Below, one piece after another: positions 23,620-35,218 of a DNA stretch of 64,000 nucleotides. The stretch lies in contig JABWDB010000016.1 in the NCBI GenBank assembly GCA_019614645.1, forward strand, positions 6,033,501 to 6,097,500, in the 5' to 3' direction. Positions within the stretch are counted from its first letter, which is position 1, and the number at the start of each line of letters is the position of its first letter. The position numbers and the translations under genes were made by a program. Below the pieces are notes generated by a model. That model was not told the DNA's origin, did no database searches, and worked only from the letters and a program-made list of their open reading frames with translations. This DNA is from Stratiolaelaps scimitus. Its lineage: Eukaryota; Arthropoda; Arachnida; Mesostigmata; Laelapidae.

Positions 23620-24555
23620 CAGGCAACGTAAAATTAATTCAAAGCATTCGAACGCAGTAAAAATTTATTCAAAACGTTGCTTAATACCTTTACTCTTCAT
23701 AGTAGTTCAAAGAAGCGAGAGAGCGACCTTGTATATCCTAACTATAAGCAAGGTAGCGTCCACATCATAAACGATTGTAAGTACTAAACTGTTTCACGGG
23801 ACTAACAGATGAGAGCAGAGAGCCAAGGGATCCACGCGTGCGCGTATGAATGAAAGGGCCAGTGGAAACTAACAATGTTGATTGATAGGGCAGGTTCCCT
23901 CAAGGGCAGACGATTGCAGTTGATCAAGAAGGACGACGGTGGCAAATACCCCTATAACCGCCTGAGTAGAGCCCCCTTCGGGTAATTCGAGGCTTACCAA
24001 TCGGCCTGCCAATCGAATGCGGTTGGTAGACGATAGTTACTTTCATAACTAATCGATCGAACAGAGAGCTAAGTCTGCACACACGTACACGTGATACAGT
24101 CGCAGGAGTCCGAAAAGTTCGGATTATTCATGCATGCTAGATAAAGTCCCTACTTTTGGCCTCCAAAAACTGGTAGAATTTCTGTAAGCATTCCCTTACT
24201 CAGGGTAAAATATCGTATTCATCATATGAATATTAAGCTGGGATTACGTAACTTCTCTCGGCCTTCCAATGTATGCCTGGTCAATTACGCATGGAACGGC
24301 TCGCCGCGGCCCTGATGAGAAAAGAAGAAGCCTTGCCTGCTGTTAGGGCAAGGCTTCTTCATGGTCACGGCAGCGAAAGTTCACCGCTGAATGTCTTTCG
24401 AGTGGAAAAATCGTCCACTATGCGGGCTATTTGCACAATGATAATTAGTTCCATAATTATATCCCGAGATAAAACCTTGAACATGTGGGCGAAAAACTAA
24501 TCACACACTTCACCATCTCACCTATGCTCTAAACATTCGTTAGCTATGCACGATC
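23620..24555. other. No gene recognised; hairpin near the end
   Basis: Ordinary sequence. A 75-codon ATG frame (24273-24500, plus) spans the hairpin at 24324-24360 and matches nothing that I know. Confidence 0.4.
24324..24360. repeat. Perfect 14-bp hairpin
   Basis: GAAGAAGCCTTGCC (24324-24337) and its exact reverse complement (24347-24360) enclose a 9-base loop. Too short for a typical pre-miRNA. It may be a remnant of an inverted-repeat element. Confidence 0.8.
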
Positions 24556-24567
24556 TTACGAATAAAT

Positions 24568-24766
24568 TGTCGAGCCCGGTGGCCTGACGTGGTGCATTCG
24601 TGTGCGCCTCGGCGCAATCGGACGAGACGGGCGTAGGTGCATGGGTTCGATCCCCACCGTTGCACACTTGCATTTCAAGGGGTTGTCCGTCTTACGAAGC
24701 AATGCTAAAAGCAGTTGTACCGTGGACGTTAACTGTTGGCTGAGAGTCAGCCCGAAAACCTATATA
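24568..24766 (+). mobile_element. Full-length tRNA-derived SINE, family 1, with 12-bp TSD
   Basis: The head has an A box (TGGCCTGACGTGG, 24580-24592) and a perfect B box (GGTTCGATCCC, 24644-24654) in a class II tRNA-like layout. The unrelated body ends in GTTGGCTGAGAGTCAGCCCG. Perfect direct repeats TTACGAATAAAT flank it at 24556-24567 and 24767-24778, the mark of a LINE-type insertion. Related copies lie at 30675-30850 and 63893-63947. Presumably moved by a LINE that shares its 3' end; none is visible here. Confidence 0.85.
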
Positions 24767-25362
24767 TTACGAATAAATAAGATAGATTTACACGTCTTTC
24801 TCAGTTGTCTTCAACGGTTTCGTTACCATCCTGTCATTTGCCCTTCAAGCGCAGAAAAACTAATTAACAACTTGCACAGCAGAAAAAACGTACGTGTGGC
24901 AATATTTCACAGCAGCAATCGTTGTCGTTGAAGTTTCTCCTTATGCCGACACAACGTGGCCGAGTTCCCGGCCCCTGGTCGGTGTGCATGCGGTGCGAGA
25001 TATATAAACCGCCATAAAACCGAACAGTTCTCACTAAAGAGACGCGCGGATATGCAGCAATCATATCATAAATTTATGCCAACACTGGGTTAACACCAGG
25101 GTGGACGTATATCATATTTAGATATGCCTCTAGGTCTGTGCAACAGATGTGGAGGACGATAGTGGTGCTCTGCTCACTGTTCGTTTAGCAGTTCATAATC
25201 ATGAGACATAAAAAAAAGGTATGTTTGGCACCTCCTACTCTGATCGTTTACTAGCTGTGTTTTTTTTATTGTTGTTGTTGATGTTGTTGTTGTTTCTGTC
25301 GTTATTGTGCCAAGAATACCGTCAAGGCGTACGGTACTGCTAAATGTGTGTTACAGAGATGA

Positions 25363-25812
25363 CTATATTCCATACGTGGTATTACCTGGCGTAGCAGAGC
25401 CATGGTTGAGCTGGTCTGTCTGAGCTAGCCAGACCAGCTCAAGCGGTTCCAATGTGCAGAGGCTCGTGCCGTCACGGAGGACGGCCAAGTTTACTTGGCC
25501 TGGCGAGTTATTCTTTGTTCTGGTTACTGCTGCTCTTACTGTCGCCGTTGTCTCGTAGACTACTGCCGCCGCCACCAGCGCCGAAATGATGACCACAGCT
25601 AGCGGGCTTCAACTGAAGTTGGCAGCTTCACGGACCCACCAGCCGTTCGAGCAGTAACGGCAGGTTACCCCTATCTGAACTGTAGTCCATCGCGTGAAGT
25701 CAGGAAGCTCGGCACGGGTTTGGATCACGGGCCGACTATTCGAGCAGCGGCTACGGACTGGGCCAGGCACGTGCAAATGTCTTCTGCTGCTGTTGCCGCC
25801 CAAACGGAACAC
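25363..25812 (-). mobile_element. Decayed Ty3/gypsy integrase core
   Basis: Two minus-strand frames in tandem. The first (25609-25812) reads HLHVPGPVRSRC and then PDFTRWTTVQ, matching HVHVD.VGPLP.S.G and (V)DRFTRWPEA of the integrase core entry. The second (25363-25596) reads VNLAVLRDGTSLCTLE, placed where V..TDRGTQF.S is expected. A TGA separates them. Inverted repeats lie inside: an 11-bp stem at 25408-25418/25430-25440 and an 18-base palindrome at 25483-25500. A CAG|GTAATA site at its end and a well-placed ATG near 25825 first suggested a host gene; the motif order argues against that. Confidence 0.48.
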
Positions 25813-25835
25813 ACAGCGTTGTCCATGACGATGAC

Positions 25836-26479
25836 GACCTACGTCGAAAGTCAGTCCAATGATTCATTCATTCACTTTTGAGCCGCTTCCGTCGACCGGA
25901 TACTTCAGTACGAAGCGGCAGGCCACGAAAGGTTTTGCCCCAGCAAAACTCAACCTTAGCAGCGGCAGCGGTGGCAATCCCAGCTGGTTAATAGAGGCAG
26001 ACTGCTACTACTATTATTACGTGTATGGTATAATACAATTCATAATAATAATAATAATGATGTAGTTGAAGCTGTTGGGAATTCGTTCTACAGATAGCGC
26101 TGGTGACTGCTAATGTGTTTTAGTATATTTATATATATATATATATAAGAATTGGAGGGTAAGCTGACGACCAGTAACTCAAGCAAAGAACAACCGTTCT
26201 AGAGTCTAACAACAAACCTAAAAAATAACGACGATGTACGTTACAATCAACGAAAGCATAAAAAAAAGAAGAGCATGGACTAATAATAATAATAATAACA
26301 TGAGTGCTCACCCCCTTTTCCGATCAGCCAACACGACGAATGACACATTTATTATTTATTTACCCACTTCCGTGGCTGATAGGTATCATCATCATCATCA
26401 TCATCATCATGCTTTGAGTTCGAACCGCCAGCCATACAGTATTCAGCGATATTTGCACGAATTCGTCATGCAAAATGCA
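25836..26479. repeat. Microsatellite-rich spacer
   Basis: Holds AAT (26041-26058), AT (26130-26147), TAA (26282-26297) and ATC (26385-26410) arrays within ordinary sequence. No gene is seen. Confidence 0.7.
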
Positions 26480-27570
26480 GGAATATTTTCAGCCAGCGTT
26501 GTTTTGTCCGTCAACATCGTTGCAAAATAGCCACCTGTCAATACATAGCTTGTGCGTTTGATAGGCGTATGATGATACATCGAATGGCATATCACGGAGC
26601 TCATCACGTAGACTCGATGCAAACGAGCCCGTTACGCTTGCGGATGTCGTCTGTAAATCAAGTTTTTTTCCTTTTCTATGTTCCGCGACCACAACAGCAG
26701 TGAATAGTCGATGCGTTCGAGATTAACCAGCTGATATTGATGAACGGTCAATCAACTAGTCGCCGTGGCAGGACGTCGCCAGCAAACCACAACATCTTTC
26801 AGTCTGGTTGCCAGAACCGCGCATAGACCCTCGGCGATTCGAGATGCAACTGTGGCAACCTTTGTTTTTTTAAACCTTTGAAAGGGTAGTGATATAGTGG
26901 TATTCGGCAAAAATACTCGATTGCTCAACAAAATGTCGATAGTAAACCCATGCGATTTGTGAGTTCGTCTCATATCAAAAGGCCTCTCTCGATCTAATAC
27001 GACTACAAATAAGAACAAGTTATCGTTTTTGTTCTGTTCATTTTGCAAATGCGTGACCACCTACAACAACGCGTCCAGCTTTTCACGACCTGGCCACACC
27101 CAGACTAAACGGATGCTCATCAGGCAGCTTCAAGAAAAATCTTGTCGATTGATCAACGAACGATCGTCAGTATTCACTTGATTCTGATTCGTCCTTCCCG
27201 TTAATTTCAGTGCTACGCGATCGCCGTTCCTGTTCGTTATTTGCGTCTTGTTCGACTTGTTCCAATGGCAAATGATTATGCTGTAAATTGTCGACACAAG
27301 TATCGGCACTGAGAGCAATTAGCGTCACGACACCACGTTGCACCAGTGCATAGGCCACTATACGAATGTGTCCATGCGATGTGAACGGGCGGCCGACCCT
27401 CGAAGCGATGCTGAAAAAATAAAGAACCGTGTTGAACTGTAGTCCGCAATGGCCTGGCATCGTTAAGGCCGGGATCATTTTTTGGCCTGGCCTGCGACGA
27501 AGGCCAAAGGCAATAATTTCCCCTATAGGCGGGTTCGTTAAAATTATCTGGACAGCTGGTCAGAGACAAT
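26480..27570 (-). mobile_element. Decayed Ty3/gypsy: RNase H, linker, integrase
   Basis: Minus-strand blocks run in the right order. RNase H: FFQHRFEGRPP (frame 27276-27569), then VDNLQH...EQVEQDANN (frame 27167-27478), for HFRH.LEGR.F and TDIRH...VADALS. Linker: LDRERPFDMRRTHKSHG then LLSNRVFLPN (frame 26752-27060), for ST..RPFVP..RR..H.LSHPG and L.S.RFVWP. Zinc-binding end: SLPFQRFKKTKV for CQRSK. Core: FASSLRDEL and YAYQ (frame 26489-26692) for FESSLF.EL and AYHPQ. RNase H and integrase are separated by stops and frame changes. The 103-codon frame 27167-27478 has a fine pyrimidine-AG before it and could be misread as a terminal host exon. Confidence 0.65.
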
Positions 27571-28554
27571 TATTTCCCAGACGTCCAGGTGTATCAACTG
27601 GCAAATGTAGCCAATACGTCATGAGTAGTTGCGACTTGGGACATGCCAGGTCGGGCCAGACTGTGGCATTACCTCATGTTTTAATTCACCATACGAAATT
27701 GCTGTTCAAATATCATTACTAGAATGAAAACTTCTTTGATTAAACTAAACGGTATCTATGCGTACAACAAATACAGATCTTGCATTAAACTTGTTTCCGA
27801 TAGCAGAGTTTACGATATGGCCCCATAGTATTTCTACAATGCTGAGCACATGATCCGAGTCGCGAGAAAAGTGTTAGAAATATGTCCACTTCTCCTTCAA
27901 ACGTTTTCTTTGCTTGTGTACGAAATTATTGTTTTTTTTGCTTGTTGCAAATCTAACCAATCATATAATTAGACACAATTCAGTCGAATATGCTAAGACG
28001 AGGAGGCCCTCTGTCATCGCGCAAGACTCTTTATATATTTATGTATTTATATAGCTGACCTTCAGGTGTTTTTGTTTCTATAGCAAGCTTCGATACAGCT
28101 GTATGGCGTTGGGTCAAATACTTCCTATTGGAAGAGAGGATTCATGCGAGGCTACTGATAATGTTGGACAAACGCAGATGTTATTCATCGCGTTTTCCCT
28201 TGTGTTGCTCTAATTCGGGCCTAATTTATATACGTAGGCTACAATATCTACTACCACAACTACAATGCACAACTATTACAACAATGCTCAAGAAGGTTAT
28301 ACGAAGTCTTATACTGTAGTTCGTCGTTATTTTTTAGGTTTGTTTTAGACTCTGGAACTGTTGTTATTTGCTTGAGTTTACTGGTTATCAGCTAACCCTC
28401 CAATTCCTATATAGATATATATATATATATATATATTCTTGTGCAAGTGCAGAAATGAAAAGTAACAAATATCAGAACATTATAAATATTAGAAGACATC
28501 CACTCAGATGCAACTGTTTATTTGCCAGCAGTCTGTCTATACGTCCATCCTAAG
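27571..28554. other. No gene recognised
   Basis: Contains an AT array (28415-28436). A TATTTATGTATTTAT stretch lies near 28035. Nothing else is supported; the LTR of the neighbouring elements may lie here but was not recognised. Confidence 0.4.
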
Positions 28555-29944
28555 TCATCCGCTTCGTCGCGCGTTATCTTTCGTTAACCATAAAATTAAC
28601 TCTGTGTATCCCTCTTCCAGCCGACTGGATGGAGCCTGCCAGAGCAGACATGTGAGAGCAGGCGGACGGTCGAACCAGCCGTATGTGTTAACTATAACAG
28701 CTATAGTAAGTGGCTGTTTGGAGACAGAGTGCCGCTTTCCACAGCACCCATCCATCCAACCAACTAATATAACAGCGACCTTTGGCGCTTGAGTCGGATG
28801 CATTGGCTCCGTCGCTCCGACGAGGAAGTTAGCAGCCACAACGAGATAGGCGACTTCGTTCATTGACTGACTACCCTCCATAGAACTGCTGCAGGGCTTG
28901 AACGGGAAGCGAATGTATGGAGCCGGGTACAGCTGAGAAGGTATTTTCTGGGCTTTGCTTGGAACGCCACAGCAAGCGCGCGCGATTGGTAGCAGTGAGT
29001 CGTTCGATCTCTTTGTCGACTCGAAGGCAGAGGCAAGCCCATCGAAGCAGGTACTGGATTTCGGTAGTCCGTGTCTTCTGGAACACATCTGCGTCCTGTG
29101 TCCAATGTAACGTGCCGTGTAAAATACACATTGTACGATATGTGCAGCTACGGACAACATTGATCAGTGGATCGTATTATGGGTAACCTCTAAACTAGTA
29201 TATTATAATTCACGTAACGATCACAAACTGGTTTGGTCATTGTTACGACTCATGGTAATCGCCGGGTGTGAGGAAGCGCAGCGCAATCTATTTTCAAATA
29301 GAAATTAGCCGACGCATGTTGCAAATGGATGCCGCAGCCACTCAGTATGGTTAGAATATCAACAGAGGACTTCATCAACACAGGATGCTGCCACTGTGTG
29401 GCAGATAGGAGCCAGGGCAACTTAATCAATCAGAATTGATTGATCAGCCTGGATTCCTTAAACTTTGATAACCTTACCCATGATTATGCTACCAGGACAA
29501 CATGGGCTTGCTTCTGATATTATCCAGCGATAATATCCAGAAATTGACTGGCAACGTTATCACATGACGCATCACTTGACAAACTTTCAAGGGTAATTGT
29601 TGTATAGTTCGAGGTGGTGTACCTCGACATCGTAAGTTAGCTACAGTTCAGTATTGCATAGTTTGTGCATTTCCCAAGGGCCGTCTAAGTAGTACATTGT
29701 CGAAAGGGTAATACAGTGTAGTGTTTAGCTCGATGTATGCATATAAAGAACGAGTGGTCTTGGCTGGATGTAGGGTACCTTGAATGGCGTTACATGCATA
29801 TTTATACTCACACGATCGATGTCTCCTTCTTTCACTAATAAACTTCCCCACCACCACTCCGTGATGTAAAAATTGTCGAACGAACTGATTAGCTGCCAGT
29901 GAGGTACGATATGCAGGTACTAGACAATGACGGTACCCCGCCAT
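28555..29944 (-). mobile_element. Decayed Ty3/gypsy pol: RT, RNase H, linker, integrase
   Basis: One of the two most complete retroelements in the window. The 98-codon ATG frame 29648-29944 reads NQFVRQFLHHG then RSCEYKYACNAI, as in EF..ML..GI and RPCGDYR.LNAI of RT. Next, near 29545-29523, FLDIIAG sits where YLDDILIAS, the catalytic box, is expected. Near 29325-29278 LQHASANFYLKIDCAA fits L.HP.....L..DAS of RNase H. Frame 28871-29131 reads EIQYLLR, LLWRSKQSP and SIHSL of the linker. A 201-codon ATG frame (28555-29160) continues into the integrase core (ILVGWMDG, TIAVIV). RT to linker is about half the normal length, so part is deleted. The catalytic DD and the full integrase triad are not intact. 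Confidence 0.68.
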
Positions 29945-30159
29945 GGACTATCAAGTACAACATTAGGCAGACAGATCAATATTAGAGGCCTGTGTGCGTG
30001 AAGCAAAGAATAGCGTGCGAACGGTCGAATATTATCTCGAGTATTATTATTATTATATATTCAAGCCTGAATGTAGCTCGTGTAAATTTAGATAGGCCTA
30101 CAGCATAATGATCCGAGCCATTCGTTTGTTCAGCTTAAATATTTATTGGTAATGATTGT

Positions 30160-30320
30160 GCGACTTTAAATATACAATAATTACAGAAGTACTTGGTGAC
30201 AGGGTGTCAGACCGAGACCGTCATTGTCCCGAGGAAAGCGATGCCATTACCTCTCTCCACAGAGAGGGCGAGGCTTTGCAGAAGGAAAGATCCTGCACGT
30301 TTGGCGCGGATCACCCTATG
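30160..30320 (+). repeat. Dispersed repeat family X, copy 2
   Basis: Partner of the inverted copy at 20991-21135; see there for shared blocks. A 70-codon open frame (30156-30368) reads through it, but the other copy does not preserve the frame fully, so coding is doubtful. Confidence 0.7.
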
Positions 30321-30674
30321 GTAGACCCCTTCGAGGAAGTTCGCAGTGAGGGGGCCGTGGCCGCCTAGAGTTTTGAAGGCATGGGGGGAAAAGACATGGG
30401 TTGCCTGGAGGGTGGCGTACCTCCGTATCTCGGCCCGCTTCGCTCACCATTGGTTGTTCTCGTCTGGGGCCATATCACACGTAGGTATGTGAATAGTTCG
30501 CTTTTGGCGACGTTTGGAACCATATGAAGGTGATTTTAGTTAGAAACGGGTCAGTGCACCGCAATCGACAGTAAATCGAAGAAACATACTATTATTTACA
30601 AGTTATCTGTACTGTACTTTCAGCATAATACTTACTAGTGTTGTGGTCACATCGTACCATTTTGTGCACTTCAA

Positions 30675-30850
30675 GGTCGAGTCCAGTGAAGTGAGGTATT
30701 CGTGTGCGCCTTGCAACCGGAAAACGCGAAGGTGCGCGGGTTCGATTCCAGCATTGCGCATTTTCACTTAGTGGTGCATCTTATGAAGCATTGGAAAAGC
30801 AATATCGAGCACGTAAAAGGTTCGCTGAGAGTTAGCTCGAAAAAAATTGG
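30675..30850 (+). mobile_element. tRNA-derived SINE, family 1, copy 2 (older)
   Basis: Aligns along its length with the 24.6 kb SINE: TATTCGTGTGCGCCT, B box GGTTCGATTCC (30739-30749), AAGCA.TG..AAAGCA, and GCTGAGAGTTAGCTCGA. More diverged, with an A-rich end and no clear target-site duplication. Confidence 0.75.
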
Positions 30851-32055
30851 TTCATCATATGAGCAAAATATGAGCGCGGCAGATGCCACGGAGGCAACGT
30901 ATATTAAAGCCAACTCCGAGGGCCATGCGAGAGGAATCTGTCAAACTAACTATAGTGTGTGTGTTAAACGACACGGACCTGTAGAATACTTGGTTTGAGA
31001 GAGAGAGAGTTTTTAAGAAAAAGGACTACCAAATGCAAAAGTCAGGATAAATAAGCACTATAGCTATATATCATTCATGATCATCGTAGAAGTATGATTT
31101 TATCTTTATTTTAATTAAAACATCAATAAACAATAATGAATGAGGTTTTTTTTTGATCTTCTTTGCATTATCCGTCCAAGTCATGCCGATGCATATCATT
31201 TTAGAATCTATGCACATGTTGTTGGTTGACATCCAGACGAGTGAGTGAGTCGTTCGCAGTGGCATTTTTAAACGATTTCTTCAGCATGACAAATAATACC
31301 TCGAGTCGTATAGGTGGTCTCCCCTCGAGTTACATCAGGTAAATGTTCAATCCATCACAGCTCGACTTATGACTAATCCATGACTTGTCCGAGTTCATTT
31401 TTTGTCGTCTGGAGGTTTCCACGCGTTCGAAGGACAATGCGTTTCTCCGGCGTGTACTTTGATCGCTTATATATATGTATACATTGTATGTGGTGCGATT
31501 TAAATGTTTCCGGAATAAAACCGGCCATCATAAGTACGTGGAAGTGGCGCTTTTCATAACCACAGCAGGGTAGCTGCTATCTAGTGTATATATATATATA
31601 TATATTTGTTAACAGAATACAAAACACATTTTCAAATTATATGAACATTAAGCGGTTCCACCACGTTAATTCTCGTCATGAATCCGATCTGCTCGACCTA
31701 TTTTGGCTAGGAAGTGTATTGGGTTAAGTTGATTGCTAAGTTGATAAGTTGATCTTAGCAACACTTGAGGTTTGGTCTAATCGATGACGAGATTTGTTTC
31801 ACATAATAAATAGTCACCCAGATCACCGAGAAGGTTTATCTGAAACCGAAGTAAGATCACGTGAGCTATTTCTTCATGTATATAACAGGTTCCATGACAA
31901 TGAGAGTAACGGTCACCGAGAGCAGTCTACCCCCAGAGCTTCTACATGTCTTATAATTATGAGCTAACATTCGAGTATATTACAAGGTGTCCATATCGGA
32001 CTGGCAGGGGGAGTTAATACTGTTAAAGAGTGTAATACGTCTTGTATTATATGAT

Positions 32056-32105
<50 letters not shown>

Positions 32106-32764
32106 GCTACAGTTGGCTGCTGCGTCCTGGCCACGGCCAACTCGGAGTCCGACAACATCGCGTCATATATGAATGTGGCCACTGAAATCTCCAGCGGGCG
32201 CGTCGGCCTCATTGCGCAGTGAACTCGCAATGTATGTGGTCTATTACTTGCATAGGAAATTTACGCAGAACGTCTGTAGACACTCACCCAGTGAAGTGTC
32301 ATACGGTCGAGATCGTATCGCGTTGTTCGTAAGCTTTGCAAACAACACCTGAACGAGTATTACGGGAAGGGACTTAATATCAGCCTACTAGAACAACGGT
32401 GGCCACAGTGATTTCAGTCAAAACAAGCGTTTCTAAGCGTTTGCTTCGATCTGCACCAGTCCAAGAGAAGAAGCGATATTCGAAGTCCACCTCCCCCTCT
32501 ATGATCGGAGATTTTCGTAACATATAATATATTATACATTGCTGCTCCAGTTTGTTATTGATCCGGTTTAGTGGAAAATTCGAATCGCGCTGTCAATGGA
32601 CCTTAACAGATAGCATTCTTTCTGCGGAGCGCACACGTTAAAACTGACGCCCTCTGACCATCTGATGTCAAGGCTCACGGAGGCACTTTGAGGCTGTGTA
32701 CGGCTTCATTCTGCTGGGAAATCGGATTCGATATACGCTATGTATCCTTTATTGAGAAAGTCCA
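30851..32764. repeat. Spacer with long TAA and AT arrays
   Basis: Carries AT (31587-31605) and an uninterrupted TAA array of about 50 bases (32056-32105). The homopolymer-like Tyr or Asn runs in open frames here are only this repeat. No gene is recognised. Confidence 0.65.
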
Positions 32765-33594
32765 TCACTTTTGCTGGCTTGCGCATTCTATTGAAAACTT
32801 CGTTTTGACGTGGGGGCATGACCCTTTGAGCGGCAAATACCCTGTTAGAAAATGATCGCTCCAGTTAGAAAATGTACATATACTTGCATTGAAGTTGTAC
32901 ACATCTAGGTGAGTCACCTTGAGAATTAAGATCGACGCTGGTATGCCGGTTAATAGACGCACTAAACCGGACATGGTTTTTCTGCCACCTGCATAAAAGA
33001 AGCAAGCTGTCCAAGCAGATTTTCTCAAAATTGAATACAGTTCCGTAGGCATAACTCTGCATTATCGTGCAACGGTTGCTTAAGGCACAAGTCAAGGAAC
33101 AGCTTATGGTTTGTTCCTTGGCTTCGCTTCGACATTTATCCCGTTCATGTGGAACAATGACATGCTTTTAGAAACAAAACTTCTATTTGAACTTATTCGT
33201 TTTGTCTTCGACAGTCGATTTTCTGGCCCAACATGGAATCAACGTTGTTTGTAGACACCCATCTGTATGTTAATAATTAAATAGGTATTGTCAATATTTA
33301 AATACACTGATCGCACGAGCACCCTTGATTAATCACTTGTCCATATCGATGCCTCTGATTGGCAGTGACTTGTACATGGTAAACAGTGACTCTATTGTCT
33401 ACAGCTGTTCAGAAACGCGCTATCACTCGCTCTCTCTCGACTTGATGATGCTCGACCCATAGAATATCCGCGTGAGCATCTTGTGCAGTATCTGGCCACA
33501 GCATGAAACGAGTGTCGTCTAATCGACAACGATTAAAAATCGAAAATATTTCCTTGTTTCGATAAAGTTCATCAACGCCGCTGCAGTAACACAT
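32765..33594 (-). mobile_element. Possible Ty3/gypsy linker and integrase pieces
   Basis: Two minus-strand ATG frames in plausible order. 33409-33594 reads NKEIFSIFN, RFMLWPD and HHQVERERV, for RR.IFD..H, RFVWP and CQRSKV.RH. 32765-33052 reads SAWTACFFYAGG and LTGIPASIL, for SAET.A.AF..G and FG.P..I. About 360 bases separate them, more than expected, and each match is weak. The alternative is two unrelated chance frames. Confidence 0.32.
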
Positions 33595-34060
33595 AGCACA
33601 TCATGCTAATTAACTAGTTAATTTGAGTATTTCAAGGACACCATTGATGTCATACCACTGACCAACCCATGACTTTTTGATCAGCGGATCGATTGATTCG
33701 TTGGGGCAACGACAATATAGAATAGTTCGAGTGTCCTCGAGCGAGGGAGCTTGCTACAAACTAACAGGAAAACTATGAATTCGACATTTATTTCACAGCG
33801 CGCCAACAGGGAAAATGGCATCTCAGCTTGCGCGCTACTGACCAGTTTTGCCACGAAGCCAAGCCGAACCGAGTTACGTACGGTGGTCTGCAGGAGAATT
33901 GACCAATTGGCAGCGAGTAGAAGTGGACGATGTTGAGCGCCTGTCGCCGCTACAATATTTGCTACATCATTATTATAATATATAATTATTAATAATAATT
34001 AATTTCCTATTATAGTACACGGTCATACTCGAAATAACGAATACTAGCGGTTAATGCCAG

Positions 34061-34497
34061 GTGCGGCAGGAGCCTTCGGGGCCTCAGTCCCAATTTCGCA
34101 AACACAACCTATACTTTTTATTGAACTCCCTTTCGACGGTCCCGTCCAATTGCAATATAACATTGAATAGACCACAGCGGCTATCATCTGTCACGGCGGT
34201 CTCGTCGTTCAGCTGTGCGCATTGTGCATACGCGCCACTGCAGGTATCGACGCCGAACCTCTACAGCTGTCATTGGGCCCGAAAACATTTCGAGCTTGCA
34301 CTGAGTACGAACTATTGGCCAGCCAGAAATCTCTCATCGGCAGATTTGCCGGCAGATCGGCATTCGCGGCATATGACATGCACAGCGGCACTCGAGTCAA
34401 TCAATTATTTAGTTTGCTGGCCACAGCCGCGAGCGGTACAAGTAGAGGTAGCAATTGCAGTCATCGCGCGAGAGCGTCCGCTATCAGTCTAAGGTGA
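34061..34497 (+). mobile_element. Ty3/gypsy RNase H fragment
   Basis: Two overlapping plus frames. 34061-34492 ends a block NRPQRLSSVTAVSSFS for HP.....LTTDAS. 34222-34497 reads AEPLQLSLGPK, then YELLASQK, then AGRSAFAAYDMHS. These match .QPLAFFSR.L, DRELLA and EGR.FT..TDHK in order and near-normal spacing. The frame changes once. RNase H would remove template RNA; the copy is interrupted and dead. Confidence 0.6.
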
Positions 34498-34885
34498 ATG
34501 ATTTCACCAAATATCGGCGGTGGCGGCGACGACTTCTTCTGCTGATACGCTTATCACTGATGCCTTTGTGTGGATTTGGACGGGTCGCAGCGGCTCGATG
34601 ACAACGACACACGGACCGTGAACGTCTCACCCCCACGACGAACATCGACGGCAGCGGCGGCACTGAGACAAAAATGTGTACTGAAAAATCAGCTGTCTCT
34701 CTTGGCCTGTCCCCGGTGAAATGCGCCCTGCCGGGAGTTGTTGCACGTTACCGTTCTGGCTGGCTGCCACCGCGTTTACTAAAGCTTGCTCAAGGTAATA
34801 GGCCCGATATAGGCTAGTCGGAGACCACATGTCAATACAATGACTATATATACATATACATACATATATATATATATATCCTTGT

Positions 34886-35218
34886 GTGGCCTACCCTTGG
34901 CGTCGAGGTTCCCCGTTCGTTTGGCTGTTCACTTCGCTTTATTATGACATTATGGTTCGCCACTGCGCCGTATTCGTAGAGCCAGCCGACTTTGCGACAG
35001 AACCAATCTGCGACTTCTGTTCAACATATAGTATCAGCAAAGCCGCTCGTATACGATTAGTTGTGATTAGAATATTTTATGCCCATAGTTATCGTAAGTG
35101 GCTTGAAACGGCGGCGGAACGCCTGATAAAACAAATAATAATCGCTTTTTTTCTTCTACTCTTTTTAGATTTCAGTCATATCTATAATATGCGCTTGAAG
35201 ACGATGTGTGGTGGATGA
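34886..35218 (+). mobile_element. Possible integrase end downstream of the RNase H piece
   Basis: A 110-codon frame from GTG, with an ATG 22 codons in. IFYAHSYRKWLETAAERL resembles the LK.A...HS...W...LP.VLL stretch after the integrase catalytic Glu. It follows the RNase H fragment on the same strand, as expected. The C-terminal run of hydrophobic residues could instead be a membrane segment of an unrelated protein. An AT array lies just before (34864-34879). Confidence 0.27.

Noticed and set aside
25363..25828. A host gene on the minus strand (ATG near 25825, CAG|GTAATA donor)
   Set aside because: The frames read better as gypsy integrase core (HVPGPV, FTRW) and an in-frame TGA lies between them.
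31987..32230. Poly-Asn or poly-Tyr proteins
   Set aside because: They are translations of the TAA microsatellite.
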